Part shown: positions 8,671 through 15,354 of the stretch, in pieces | Position numbering within the stretch: position 1 is the stretch's first letter | Layout: every line of letters begins with the position of its first letter | Source: GCA-016699895 sp964633435 | Lineage (GTDB): Bacteria > Patescibacteriota > Saccharimonadia > Saccharimonadales > Saccharimonadaceae | NCBI GenBank assembly: GCA_964633435.1 | Contig: CAZWHA010000005.1 | Location: 1-36,229, forward strand | Reading direction: 5' to 3' | DNA length: 36,229 nucleotides | Position numbers and translations under genes: made by a program | The notes under the pieces: model-generated | The model's database searches: none | What the model was told of the DNA's origin: nothing | Seen by the model: only the letters and a program-made list of their open reading frames with translations

Positions 8671-9396
8671 TTAATACGACGCAAAATCACGAACCTTTTT
8701 CCGGGCGAGGTAAAAAATAACTCCAGCCGGCAATACAATCTGTAGGGTGATAATGGAAACGAGAGAGAGTGTGATCAAGCCGCTATATATCATCAGGGGT
8801 GATGCGATCAGTGTTGACACATTAATTAACTGGAGCACACCATAAGCTATGATTAGCCCTGCTGACACCATAGCCATAATTAGGCCAGCTCGCTTTTGTT
8901 TGAACAACAGCACGCCACCTATCATACCCACGATAGCTCCCAGTAAATAACCGATAATTACCCAAGAGCCGGGTTGTCTCAGCATAGACAGTAGCGCCAT
9001 CAGGTGATCCATGCCATAGATGGTCAACATCGATACAATCCAATAAATAATATAAAAGGTCGGCAGCATCATCGCAGCAGCGATAACGTAGATACCTCCG
9101 GCGACGTACTCTCGCCGAACCTTGGGCGGCGTGGGGTCAGCATAAGCCGGCATGAAATTATTGGTTGGCTGAATAGCTGGAGATTGTGGCGGCGTGGCGG
9201 CAATTTGCGGCTGATAGGCTGGCTGTTTGGCCGGTTCGGGGCGAATATTGTTGATAGTTGTAGTCGTACCCGGTGCTGGCGGCTGAATCACCCGGGAATT
9301 CATATCGAGGTTTGCTGTTGGCGGCTCGGGCGTTGGCGCGGCTGCAGCGACGACTGGTGCTGGCGGCTGAACTATTGGTTGTTTGTTTTCTTCCAT
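8671..9396 (-). CDS. Pro-rich, multi-spanning membrane protein
   Basis: 241 residues. The first about 95 residues are Pro/Ala/Gln/Thr-rich and disordered (repeated PPAP, starting MEENKQPIVQPPAPV). Residues about 98-235 hold four or five hydrophobic helices (YVAGGIYVIAAAMMLPTFYI, GYLLGAIVGMIGGVLLF, AGLIMAMVSAGLIIAYGVL, LVSIITLQIVLPAGVIFYLA), ending with a basic tail (RKKVRDFASY). The family is not recognised; this layout is common for CPR membrane proteins of unknown function. The ATG lies 24 nt downstream of murB on the same strand. A TACTAT box (9403-9408) lies 6 nt before the ATG, so it may have its own leaderless transcript. Confidence 0.7.
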   Translation of the reverse strand: MEENKQPIVQPPAPVVAAAAPTPEPPTANLDMNSRVIQPPAPGTTTTINNIRPEPAKQPAYQPQIAATPPQSPAIQPTNNFMPAYADPTPPKVRREYVAGGIYVIAAAMMLPTFYIIYWIVSMLTIYGMDHLMALLSMLRQPGSWVIIGYLLGAIVGMIGGVLLFKQKRAGLIMAMVSAGLIIAYGVLQLINVSTLIASPLMIYSGLITLSLVSIITLQIVLPAGVIFYLARKKVRDFASY

Positions 9397-9420
9397 AGGT
9401 TAATAGTAACACGGTTATGG

Positions 9421-10443
9421 CTAACCAGGCAAATTTTCGGGTTCTTGTTCCAGCACGATACCAAATTTTGTCTGCACGGCGGCGATGATATCGGCCTGAA
9501 ATCGGTCCAAATCATCAGTCGAGGTTGCTGACAGATTGGTCAGCACCAAGGCATTTTTTGGATAGACAGCCATACCGTATTTGGTAAAACCTTTTAGCCC
9601 GGTTTGTTCGATCAACCACCCGGCGGCAAGCTTCATTCTGTCGCCTGGCATAGGCCAGTGCGGCGCCCCTGGAAATTTTTCCAATAAAGCCTCGGCGCTA
9701 GCTTGTACCACGATTGGATTTTTGAAAAACGATCCGGCACTAGCAACCTGATCGACTGGCGGCAATTTATCGGCTCGAATGGCTATCACCGCTGCTCGAA
9801 TGATAGATGGTGAATAGTCGGTCGCAGTCTGCTGTGTCAAGTACTGTTCTAGTGCTGGGTAAAACGGCGGCGTTAGCCATGTTTTGTTGAGGCGCAGCGT
9901 GATCGAGGTAATAATGTGATGGCGACCCACAGGGTTTTTGAACCGCGAATTGCGATAGGAAAAATTACAATCATCCCGACTCAACGTAACGAAGGATTCG
10001 GTTTCGGTGTCATATGCCTCTAGCTCGACCAAAGTATCAGCGATTTCCTGGCCATAAGCACCGACGTTCTGAACGGGTGTCGAACCAGCGCGCCCGGGAA
10101 TGGCGCTCATCGCCTCGATGCCGGACAAACCCAGATCGCAGGTGCGTTTAACCACTGAATCCCACATTTCGCCAGCCCCGATGTTATAGGTTGCGCTCGT
10201 ATCGTCCTCGGCAACTTTTTCAAAACCAGCGATTCGGCACAAGATAATAACGCCGCCATAATCAGCGTGGGCAATAACATTGCTGCCGTCGCCCAGCATG
10301 AACCAGGGCAGACCACGTTCCCGGGCAAAGTCGAGCGCCTCGATCAAATCATCGCGACTGGCAACTTCGACGACCCAGCGTGCCTGGCCACCCAGCCGCA
10401 TAGTGGTTAGTTCGGCGAGCGATCGATATTCAGTGACGACCAT
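9421..10443 (-). CDS. murB: UDP-N-acetylenolpyruvoylglucosamine reductase
   Basis: 340 residues. MurB reduces the MurA product with NADPH using FAD, giving UDP-MurNAc in the cytosol. FAD-binding region: LGDGSNVIA and GLSGIEAMSAIPGRAGSTPVQN. NVGAYGQE and YRNSRFK are signature pieces of type I MurB; the catalytic serine segment is AGSFFKNP. The C-terminal substrate domain (LAAGWLIEQTGLKG) is complete. The gene starts within the 3' end of the upstream membrane-protein gene (14-bp overlap), indicating an operon. It shares pathway, but not transcript, with murA at 5715-7247. Confidence 0.95.
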   Translation of the reverse strand: MVVTEYRSLAELTTMRLGGQARWVVEVASRDDLIEALDFARERGLPWFMLGDGSNVIAHADYGGVIILCRIAGFEKVAEDDTSATYNIGAGEMWDSVVKRTCDLGLSGIEAMSAIPGRAGSTPVQNVGAYGQEIADTLVELEAYDTETESFVTLSRDDCNFSYRNSRFKNPVGRHHIITSITLRLNKTWLTPPFYPALEQYLTQQTATDYSPSIIRAAVIAIRADKLPPVDQVASAGSFFKNPIVVQASAEALLEKFPGAPHWPMPGDRMKLAAGWLIEQTGLKGFTKYGMAVYPKNALVLTNLSATSTDDLDRFQADIIAAVQTKFGIVLEQEPENLPG

Positions 10444-10858
10444 ATTTCTTCTTTTCGTGGCTGCGCTGATGGCGATGCAGTAATAAGGATAGTAGAGCGA
10501 CGATGATACTGACTACTGTTAAACTGAAACCATCATTCATGCCCAGACTATCCACCGTAAAGCCAAAATGCCAGATCCATAGGCCGGACACCAACACATT
10601 TAAGGTTAAACCGGCAATCACCATTGAACGCAACGAAAACAGGCCGCCGACTCCAATTAACACGGCTCCGGCTAGTAATGGCGCGATGGCCGACAGATAA
10701 AAACTAGTCATCTGATCGGGCAAATCGAACGGCAGAATGCTGGCCAAGCTGACGGTCTGGGGCGTTTCCTCGCCCAGCCACGGCATATAGGCGCCAACTG
10801 CCAAACCCACGGCCGCAAACAGGTTAATGAACAGAAACAGTAATGTGCGTTTTCGCAT
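10430..10858 (-). CDS. Small four-helix membrane protein
   Basis: 142 residues, four hydrophobic segments at about 6-25, 47-70, 74-95 and 105-125, with a basic C-terminus (HRHQRSHEKKKYGRH). No enzymatic motif. The ATG at 10858 lies 9 nt after a TATAAT (10868-10873 on the minus strand), so the transcript is predicted to be leaderless. Its last 14 bp overlap murB, so the two are very likely co-expressed; a role at the cell envelope is plausible but unproven. The family is not recognised. Confidence 0.7.
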   Translation of the reverse strand: MRKRTLLFLFINLFAAVGLAVGAYMPWLGEETPQTVSLASILPFDLPDQMTSFYLSAIAPLLAGAVLIGVGGLFSLRSMVIAGLTLNVLVSGLWIWHFGFTVDSLGMNDGFSLTVVSIIVALLSLLLHRHQRSHEKKKYGRH

Positions 10859-10957
10859 ACGCTAACAATTATAACATTTTTTGCTGGTGTCGGTCAGCTT
10901 TACTGATCACGCTCGTGCTTGCACTGCCGATGGCCTCGTAGTATGATAACCGACATT

Positions 10958-11791
10958 ATGTCAATAGAGTTATTTAGTGGTGATAATGAACCCGTGAATT
11001 CCGGTTGGGATAGTATGAGCGATGGCATTGACCAAAAACACGACCCAAAGGGCCCAGCACTAGCAACAATCCGACAGTTTCTGGAACTGACACCAGGGGC
11101 CATTCTGCATTCACCCCCCCCCGCGGAAACTACAAAGTCGAATGAACTAGCACGATGCTACGACTGGCTGGATGGCGAAATATCACTGGATCCAAATCAG
11201 CAACTAGCTATTGCCATGTATGGCTTGCAGAGTGCGGTCGCCACCTTGGCTGACCTGGAGGGCGAGGAGGAGTTGCAAACTACCTTTCTCGACGGTGCAA
11301 CAGATCCGCCAACTGAAAGAATCTTTTCCTGTCAACATGCTAATTGTGATTTCGGAACAAATTTGGACTACGGCGTCCTTGAACGTGGGGACAAAAAAGT
11401 CCGCACCGGCTTGTATGTCCTCTTGCCCTCAAATCACTACCTGGATCAGGTGCTATCTCTCGGTGATCCACACGAACCAGTGTTTTTTGCGAGCAAGCCC
11501 GATGATGTTTCACCCAAGCGATCGACGCAGGAAAAGGAGTGGCTAGAGGATGGCGGCAAGGCGGAGCGAATCTTTGATTCTCATTACTACACCAAGGAAT
11601 GGGACAAATGGTACAGGAAAGGACAGCAGGGCGAATTGCCCCAAGACGTTTACCGGCGAGACCGCATTTTCTACTCTCCACTATATAACCAGGATGCCTA
11701 TGGTCTGTCAGGGTATCTAGAAATTACCCAGCGGCTCCTCAGTATGTTCTTGCAGGCTGTCAATCAGCGGGACGGCGGACTAGATTTTTGA
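10958..11791 (+). CDS. Unknown protein with coding C9 tract
   Basis: 277 residues from the ATG at 10958; longer starts at 10919 or 10943 are possible. The chosen start follows a TATGAT box (10941-10946) by 11 nt, like other leaderless genes here. The protein is soluble, acidic and rich in Asp/Glu, with no signal or membrane segment. Two Cys-His clusters (FSCQHANCDFG) might bind metal, but the pattern is incomplete. Near residue 52-55 the gene has nine consecutive C (11114-11122, encoding PPP), a tract that could slip. Followed by a hairpin terminator. The family is not recognised. Confidence 0.55.
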   Translation: MSIELFSGDNEPVNSGWDSMSDGIDQKHDPKGPALATIRQFLELTPGAILHSPPPAETTKSNELARCYDWLDGEISLDPNQQLAIAMYGLQSAVATLADLEGEEELQTTFLDGATDPPTERIFSCQHANCDFGTNLDYGVLERGDKKVRTGLYVLLPSNHYLDQVLSLGDPHEPVFFASKPDDVSPKRSTQEKEWLEDGGKAERIFDSHYYTKEWDKWYRKGQQGELPQDVYRRDRIFYSPLYNQDAYGLSGYLEITQRLLSMFLQAVNQRDGGLDF

Positions 11792-11794
11792 ATC

Positions 11795-11831
11795 CAAAAA
11801 TCGCCCGAATGGGCGACAATTCCGATTTTTG
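11795..11831 (+). terminator. Hairpin terminator, probably bidirectional
   Basis: TCGCCC-GAAT-GGGCGA (11801-11816) forms a 6-bp stem with a 4-nt loop, flanked by an A run before (11796-11800) and a T run after (11826-11830). The flanks CAAAAATCG and CGATTTTTG are also complementary, allowing a longer alternative pairing. It closes the upstream gene and may mark the host side of the integrated element. Confidence 0.6.
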
Positions 11832-11971
11832 TCCGATTCTGGAGGGACACAGTATACGCAGTCGCAACTAAAATAGCCTATTCACCTCGTCCATTTATTG
11901 CCACCTTTCAGAGTGCCACATAGGCTGTTGTTCACAAGCACAGGTTAGCTATAATAGATATAGAGAACGAG

Positions 11972-12967
11972 ATGAAGCCCAAAGACCAAACTAATGCCAA
12001 ACATCATTTTCTGCCTAAGATGTATCTTGAGGGCTTTGCTGAAAATGGCAAAGTTGGTGTATGGCAACGTTCGGACGGAGCGGTTAGGAATAATGCACCT
12101 GCAAGTGTCGCTAGTATTAAGGGTTTCTATACTTTCACTAACGAAGATGGTGTTAAGAGCGACGAGCTAGAGAAAGCTTTTGCAAATATAGAGGGTAAGG
12201 TACAGCGTATCATTAGCCACATTAACACCCTATTCCCACCTCTGATAGTCGGCGAAACTAAACATATATTAGCGGAATACCTCGCTCTGCAACACGCCAG
12301 GCTACCGGTAACTAGAAAACAGCAAGAGGAAACCTTTGACCTTATCTCAAAGATGCACATGCGGATAGGTATCAGCTCAAGGGAAGAAATTATTCAGAAA
12401 CTAACCGACGCAGGGCACGAGGTGACCGACGAAGCTATTGCACAGATTGAGGATTTTCGTGATAATCCCCACGAATTGCAAATTGTTCCCAGTAAGGAGG
12501 AGGTCTTAAAAATACAGATGCAGGGCATACCTTTGATTGCACAGATGCTTTTCCACCGAGAATGGAACGTACTCACATTTGATAGTCCCTGCCTAATCAC
12601 CAGCGATAGCCCACTACTATTGCGGCCAAACTACGAAGAACCCTATTACTGGTTGCGTGGCACCGGTTTCGCCACTGCTAGTGAAATATGGTTTCCGTTG
12701 TCTAGTACACGATTATTGGTACTTACGCCGCAAAGATACAGGAAAGTTACCGCTGTACCAGGTCGTGCCGATATAGCCGCACTTGCCAATGACCTACAAT
12801 TACAATCCAGCTATCTGGAAGCTTTTGGGCCGCCTTCTATCATAGGTCAATTTGAAGGTAAGGGCCTAGGCGTGCGTGCACTCGGTGGTGTGGAGGCTGG
12901 TTTTGATAAAGACTTTTTCGACCACTATAACCAACCCCCGGTCCGTCCACGACCCATAAACAAATAG
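11972..12967 (+). CDS. DUF4238 family protein
   Basis: 331 residues. The N-terminal HHFLPKMYLEGFAENGKVGVW, the ASVASIKGFYTFTNEDG segment with SDELEKAFANIEG, and the later DSPCLITSDSPLLL match the DUF4238 pattern (HHYVP start, central E, TSDNP-like motif). This family is widespread on mobile elements and in accessory regions; its biochemical function is not established. TATAAT at 11950-11955 lies 16 nt before the ATG, and GAGAACGAG may be a weak ribosome site. It is the first gene after the terminator at 11795-11831 and could be cargo of the integrated element. Confidence 0.75.
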   Translation: MKPKDQTNAKHHFLPKMYLEGFAENGKVGVWQRSDGAVRNNAPASVASIKGFYTFTNEDGVKSDELEKAFANIEGKVQRIISHINTLFPPLIVGETKHILAEYLALQHARLPVTRKQQEETFDLISKMHMRIGISSREEIIQKLTDAGHEVTDEAIAQIEDFRDNPHELQIVPSKEEVLKIQMQGIPLIAQMLFHREWNVLTFDSPCLITSDSPLLLRPNYEEPYYWLRGTGFATASEIWFPLSSTRLLVLTPQRYRKVTAVPGRADIAALANDLQLQSSYLEAFGPPSIIGQFEGKGLGVRALGGVEAGFDKDFFDHYNQPPVRPRPINK

Positions 12968-13013
12968 GCCTTATACCACCTGAGTGCGGTCGCCCCTACC
13001 GGTAATCTTTTTG

Positions 13014-13022
13014 TGATAAGAT
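13014..13022 (+). promoter_or_regulatory. Extended -10 promoter of the structured leader RNA
   Basis: TGA-TAAGAT at 13014-13022 forms an extended -10 element. The predicted transcription start, about 7 nt downstream at 13029, coincides with the first base of the outer stem of the RNA. Confidence 0.4.
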
Positions 13023-13028
13023 AGAAAT

Positions 13029-13193
13029 GTTGAGAACAGATAGCAAGAAGCCCCTAGCGGGAGCTTGGTTGAACCATGAAAGCGGTCAATCAAGCGAAAA
13101 GTAGTAGGTTCAACCTTGCTACCTGTTCTCAACAATCTAGCTGGTTGGCCGCTTTTGTTTTGCGACAACCAATCAACAAGCAAGGAGGTTGTC
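13029..13193 (+). ncRNA. Structured leader RNA, riboswitch-like (candidate)
   Basis: Outer stem P1 pairs 13029-13047 with 13115-13133 (18 of 19 positions; one A-C mismatch). Inside it, P2 is 13048-13066 (AAGC/GCTT and CCC/GGG with a bulged A) and P3 pairs GGTTGAACC (13067-13075) with GGTTCAACC (13107-13115). Together they make a compact three-way junction with almost no unpaired linkers. Downstream, 13164-13171 can pair either with TGGTTG (13142-13147) or, as GACAACC, with GGTTGTC (13187-13193). The second pairing covers the end of the Shine-Dalgarno AAGGAGG (13182-13188) and touches the ATG at 13194. The two hairpins exclude each other, the logic of a translational riboswitch or attenuator. 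I do not recognise the aptamer class; ligand unknown. Confidence 0.5.
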
Positions 13194-13568
13194 ATGAACA
13201 AAACGCAGGAAAAGCAAAATCAGTACATCAGGTTAATCATCATTGGCGTAGCACTGGCGGTTGTAGCTGGTGTTATTTTTCTATTCGTCAGTAATCAGGA
13301 GCCTAAGATGACGCAGTCAGAGTACATGTCCAAGTATATTAGTCTGCAAGACCAAATCGTCGAGGTCACAAAGGAGCAGAGTACACTTGTCAGTAAGCAC
13401 TTTGACTGCGAGCAAGCCGTAGAGAATTATGAAAAGAATACCAGTAGCATTGACTGTGAGCGTGTCATCGCACGTTGGGACGAGCTAAAGACTAAGGAAC
13501 AAGACCTGACGCAACAGCAGAATGACCTAAATAAGAAAGCCAATGAACAGGGTCTTAGGTCGGAATAA
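13194..13568 (+). CDS. Small single-pass membrane protein with coiled coil
   Basis: 124 residues. Start fixed by AAGGAGG at 13182-13188. Residues 1-12 are polar, 13-33 form one transmembrane helix (LIIIGVALAVVAGVIFLFV), and about 45-118 form a Glu/Lys/Gln-rich coiled coil with two Cys (HFDCEQ, SIDCERV) that might form a disulfide outside. The topology suggests a membrane-anchored surface or periplasm-facing helix. Function unknown; phage entry-exclusion or adhesion proteins have such a layout, but nothing specific supports that. Its ribosome site can be masked by the upstream RNA, so its expression may be switched by that leader. Confidence 0.65.
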   Translation: MNKTQEKQNQYIRLIIIGVALAVVAGVIFLFVSNQEPKMTQSEYMSKYISLQDQIVEVTKEQSTLVSKHFDCEQAVENYEKNTSSIDCERVIARWDELKTKEQDLTQQQNDLNKKANEQGLRSE

Positions 13569-13658
13569 TTAAATACTCTTTTGGCTCGAGAAAATAGCAA
13601 AATACTGTGAATAAATGCCGTTTTATGCGATATTTTCACTATCTACCGCATGGAGCGA

Positions 13659-13680
13659 CCTTACATAAAGTAAAGTAAGG
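13659..13680. repeat. Inverted repeat CCTTAC/GTAAGG in an AT-rich spacer
   Basis: CCTTAC (13659-13664) and GTAAGG (13675-13680) flank a 10-nt AT-rich loop. The same 287-nt spacer (13569-13855) also has a tandem GAAATGACGT-like repeat around 13765-13783. No gene is seen in the spacer; these may be binding sites, but support is weak. Confidence 0.35.
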
Positions 13681-13855
13681 TACGATAAAACGCACAACCT
13701 TATCTGTAAAAGTGTACGAAATTGTGCATTATGCGTGCTTATAGACCAAGTCTGTAATCTGTTAAATGACGTGAAATGACGTTTTTTCGTATTTAGCTGC
13801 TTGTCTAACAAAGTTTTCACCTGCGAAGATGGCGGTGAGCTAAAGGAGACAAGCT

Positions 13856-14446
13856 ATGACAACAAGGACACCATATCAAATCAAACTAATCGACAACTAC
13901 GAGTTCGATGAATGTGCGTCAGCCCTTCAGAAATGTATCCGTAGGAATATGGAGTATGAGGCGTGCTGGTGGGCGTTCGTCCTCCATGAAAGTGGCTACC
14001 GCAAATACGCTTGGCGTAGGCTGCTGATTATCGCTAGTGAGGACATCGGCAACGCAACACCAGACGCAGCTATATTGGTAAATGCACTACACCAGAACTA
14101 CAACGCCGCAATCTCGGCAGCCAACCGCTCCAAGACCGACGCTTTGGTGTTTCTGTTTCAAGCAATCATCTACATGAGCCGAGCAACAAAGACTCGTGAG
14201 GCGGATAGCTTGGCAAACTTGATACGCAATGAGTACGAACAAGGCAAGCGACTTGAAACCCCCGACTTCTCGCATGACATGCACACTCGGCGTGGCAGAG
14301 GCATACACGGAGCGTGGCAACAAGGCACTCAGGACGAGATAGACGAACGCCACCGCAAATGGTTTGACGAGTTCGCGAAGGTCGAGCCTGACGCTGGCGA
14401 TGACCGCTACGTTAACCGTCTGCGAGAACTGAAAGGGGCAAAGTAA
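13856..14446 (+). CDS. Orphan RarA/MgsA C-terminal-domain protein
   Basis: 196 residues after AAAGGAGA. Residues about 15-175 resemble the C-terminal tetramerisation region of the clamp-loader-like AAA+ protein RarA/MgsA: ALQKCIRRN, WRRLLIIASEDIGNATPDAA, FLFQAIIYMSRATKT and DMHTRRGRG match the 'KSIRG', 'RRLxxIASEDIGLAxP', 'QAvIYLAxAPKS' and 'DMHTxxGR' positions of that family. The whole AAA+ ATPase part (Walker A/B) is absent, and full RarA is about 430 residues. It could modulate host RarA, replication or SSB interactions (inference). The stop overlaps the start of the recombinase gene by one base (TAATG), so the two are coupled. Confidence 0.6.
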   Translation: MTTRTPYQIKLIDNYEFDECASALQKCIRRNMEYEACWWAFVLHESGYRKYAWRRLLIIASEDIGNATPDAAILVNALHQNYNAAISAANRSKTDALVFLFQAIIYMSRATKTREADSLANLIRNEYEQGKRLETPDFSHDMHTRRGRGIHGAWQQGTQDEIDERHRKWFDEFAKVEPDAGDDRYVNRLRELKGAK

Positions 14447-15336
14447 TGAGTAGCTTTATGACTGTTCTTGGTTCTATCACGATATTTGATGACATGGACA
14501 TAGCCGAAAGTACCAAGCAGGATTATCTGGCTCGACTCCCGGCATTCGCAGGATTTCTACATCGAAATGGCCTGAACCGTAATAGCCTACTGGAGTACAA
14601 GAAAAATTTACGGGATCGCACTGACTTAGGTATTGCCGCCAAGAATAAATATCTAGCGGTGGCTCGTATCGCCCTCAAAGAACTGTATAGGCGTGGTGCA
14701 GTGTCGATTGACCTCAGCTTAGGCGTTAAGAGCTTCCAGCAGAGCCAGAAACACCGAGTTGAGGGCTTGAACGAGCAAGAGGTTGAACGGCTCTGCGAAT
14801 ACCTACGTGAACTGCCTGATGACTTTAGGTCAGTACGACTGCGAGCGTTGGTGGCACTGCTGTTGTTTCAAGGATTACGACAAATAGAAATCGTGCGACT
14901 TGATGTTGGCGACATAGACCTCGCTTCTAAGCGGCTGTATGTGCTTGGCAAGGGGCGTGATGACAAAGAACCCATACATTTACACCCACAGACGGTGAAA
15001 GCCCTCAGAGCGTATCTAAAAGCCTCAAAAGTGAAAGACGGAGCGTTGTTTACTTCCCTATGGGGACAGACCAAAGGCAAACGATTGACAACGAGGGGTT
15101 TACGACAAATTATTAAAGTTTCATTAAATAGTATCGGCATTGATAAGACAGTGCATGGCTTCCGGCATTATCATACTACTGTGTTAATAAAGAACTACAA
15201 GGGTGAATTATTAAAGGTTGCAAAATACACCAGACATAACAGCACTGATATGTTAATGGTATATAACGACCAGGTTAATGATAGAAGTGATTTGCAAAAA
15301 TACTACCTGAGTTTCAGCGAAAAATTGGCAGTTTAG
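14446..15336 (+). CDS. Tyrosine recombinase (XerC/D-like integrase)
   Basis: 296 residues. N-terminal SAM-like core-binding domain (about 15-95) and a catalytic domain with the complete set: R145 (QGLRQIEI), K169 (LGKGRDD), H237-xx-R240 (HGFRHYH), H264 (TRHNS) and nucleophile Y273 (MVYND). Such enzymes cut and rejoin DNA at att or dif-like sites through a 3'-phosphotyrosine. It is coupled to the RarA-like gene upstream and lies 18 nt before the methyltransferase gene. It could be the element's integrase, a Xer-type dimer resolvase, or a cargo shuffler; the serine recombinase at the tRNA edge competes for the integrase role. Confidence 0.9.
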   Translation: MSSFMTVLGSITIFDDMDIAESTKQDYLARLPAFAGFLHRNGLNRNSLLEYKKNLRDRTDLGIAAKNKYLAVARIALKELYRRGAVSIDLSLGVKSFQQSQKHRVEGLNEQEVERLCEYLRELPDDFRSVRLRALVALLLFQGLRQIEIVRLDVGDIDLASKRLYVLGKGRDDKEPIHLHPQTVKALRAYLKASKVKDGALFTSLWGQTKGKRLTTRGLRQIIKVSLNSIGIDKTVHGFRHYHTTVLIKNYKGELLKVAKYTRHNSTDMLMVYNDQVNDRSDLQKYYLSFSEKLAV

Positions 15337-15354
15337 ATTATAATAGTAAGCAGT

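Noticed and set aside
11840..11846. TGGAGGG as the left attachment site
   Set aside because: Only seven bases match the tRNA-Lys 3' end; expected by chance in a region of this size.
13076..13294. Open frame starting inside the structured RNA (P3 loop)
   Set aside because: No ribosome site; it crosses the whole leader and overlaps the well-supported membrane gene in another frame. Best explained as chance.
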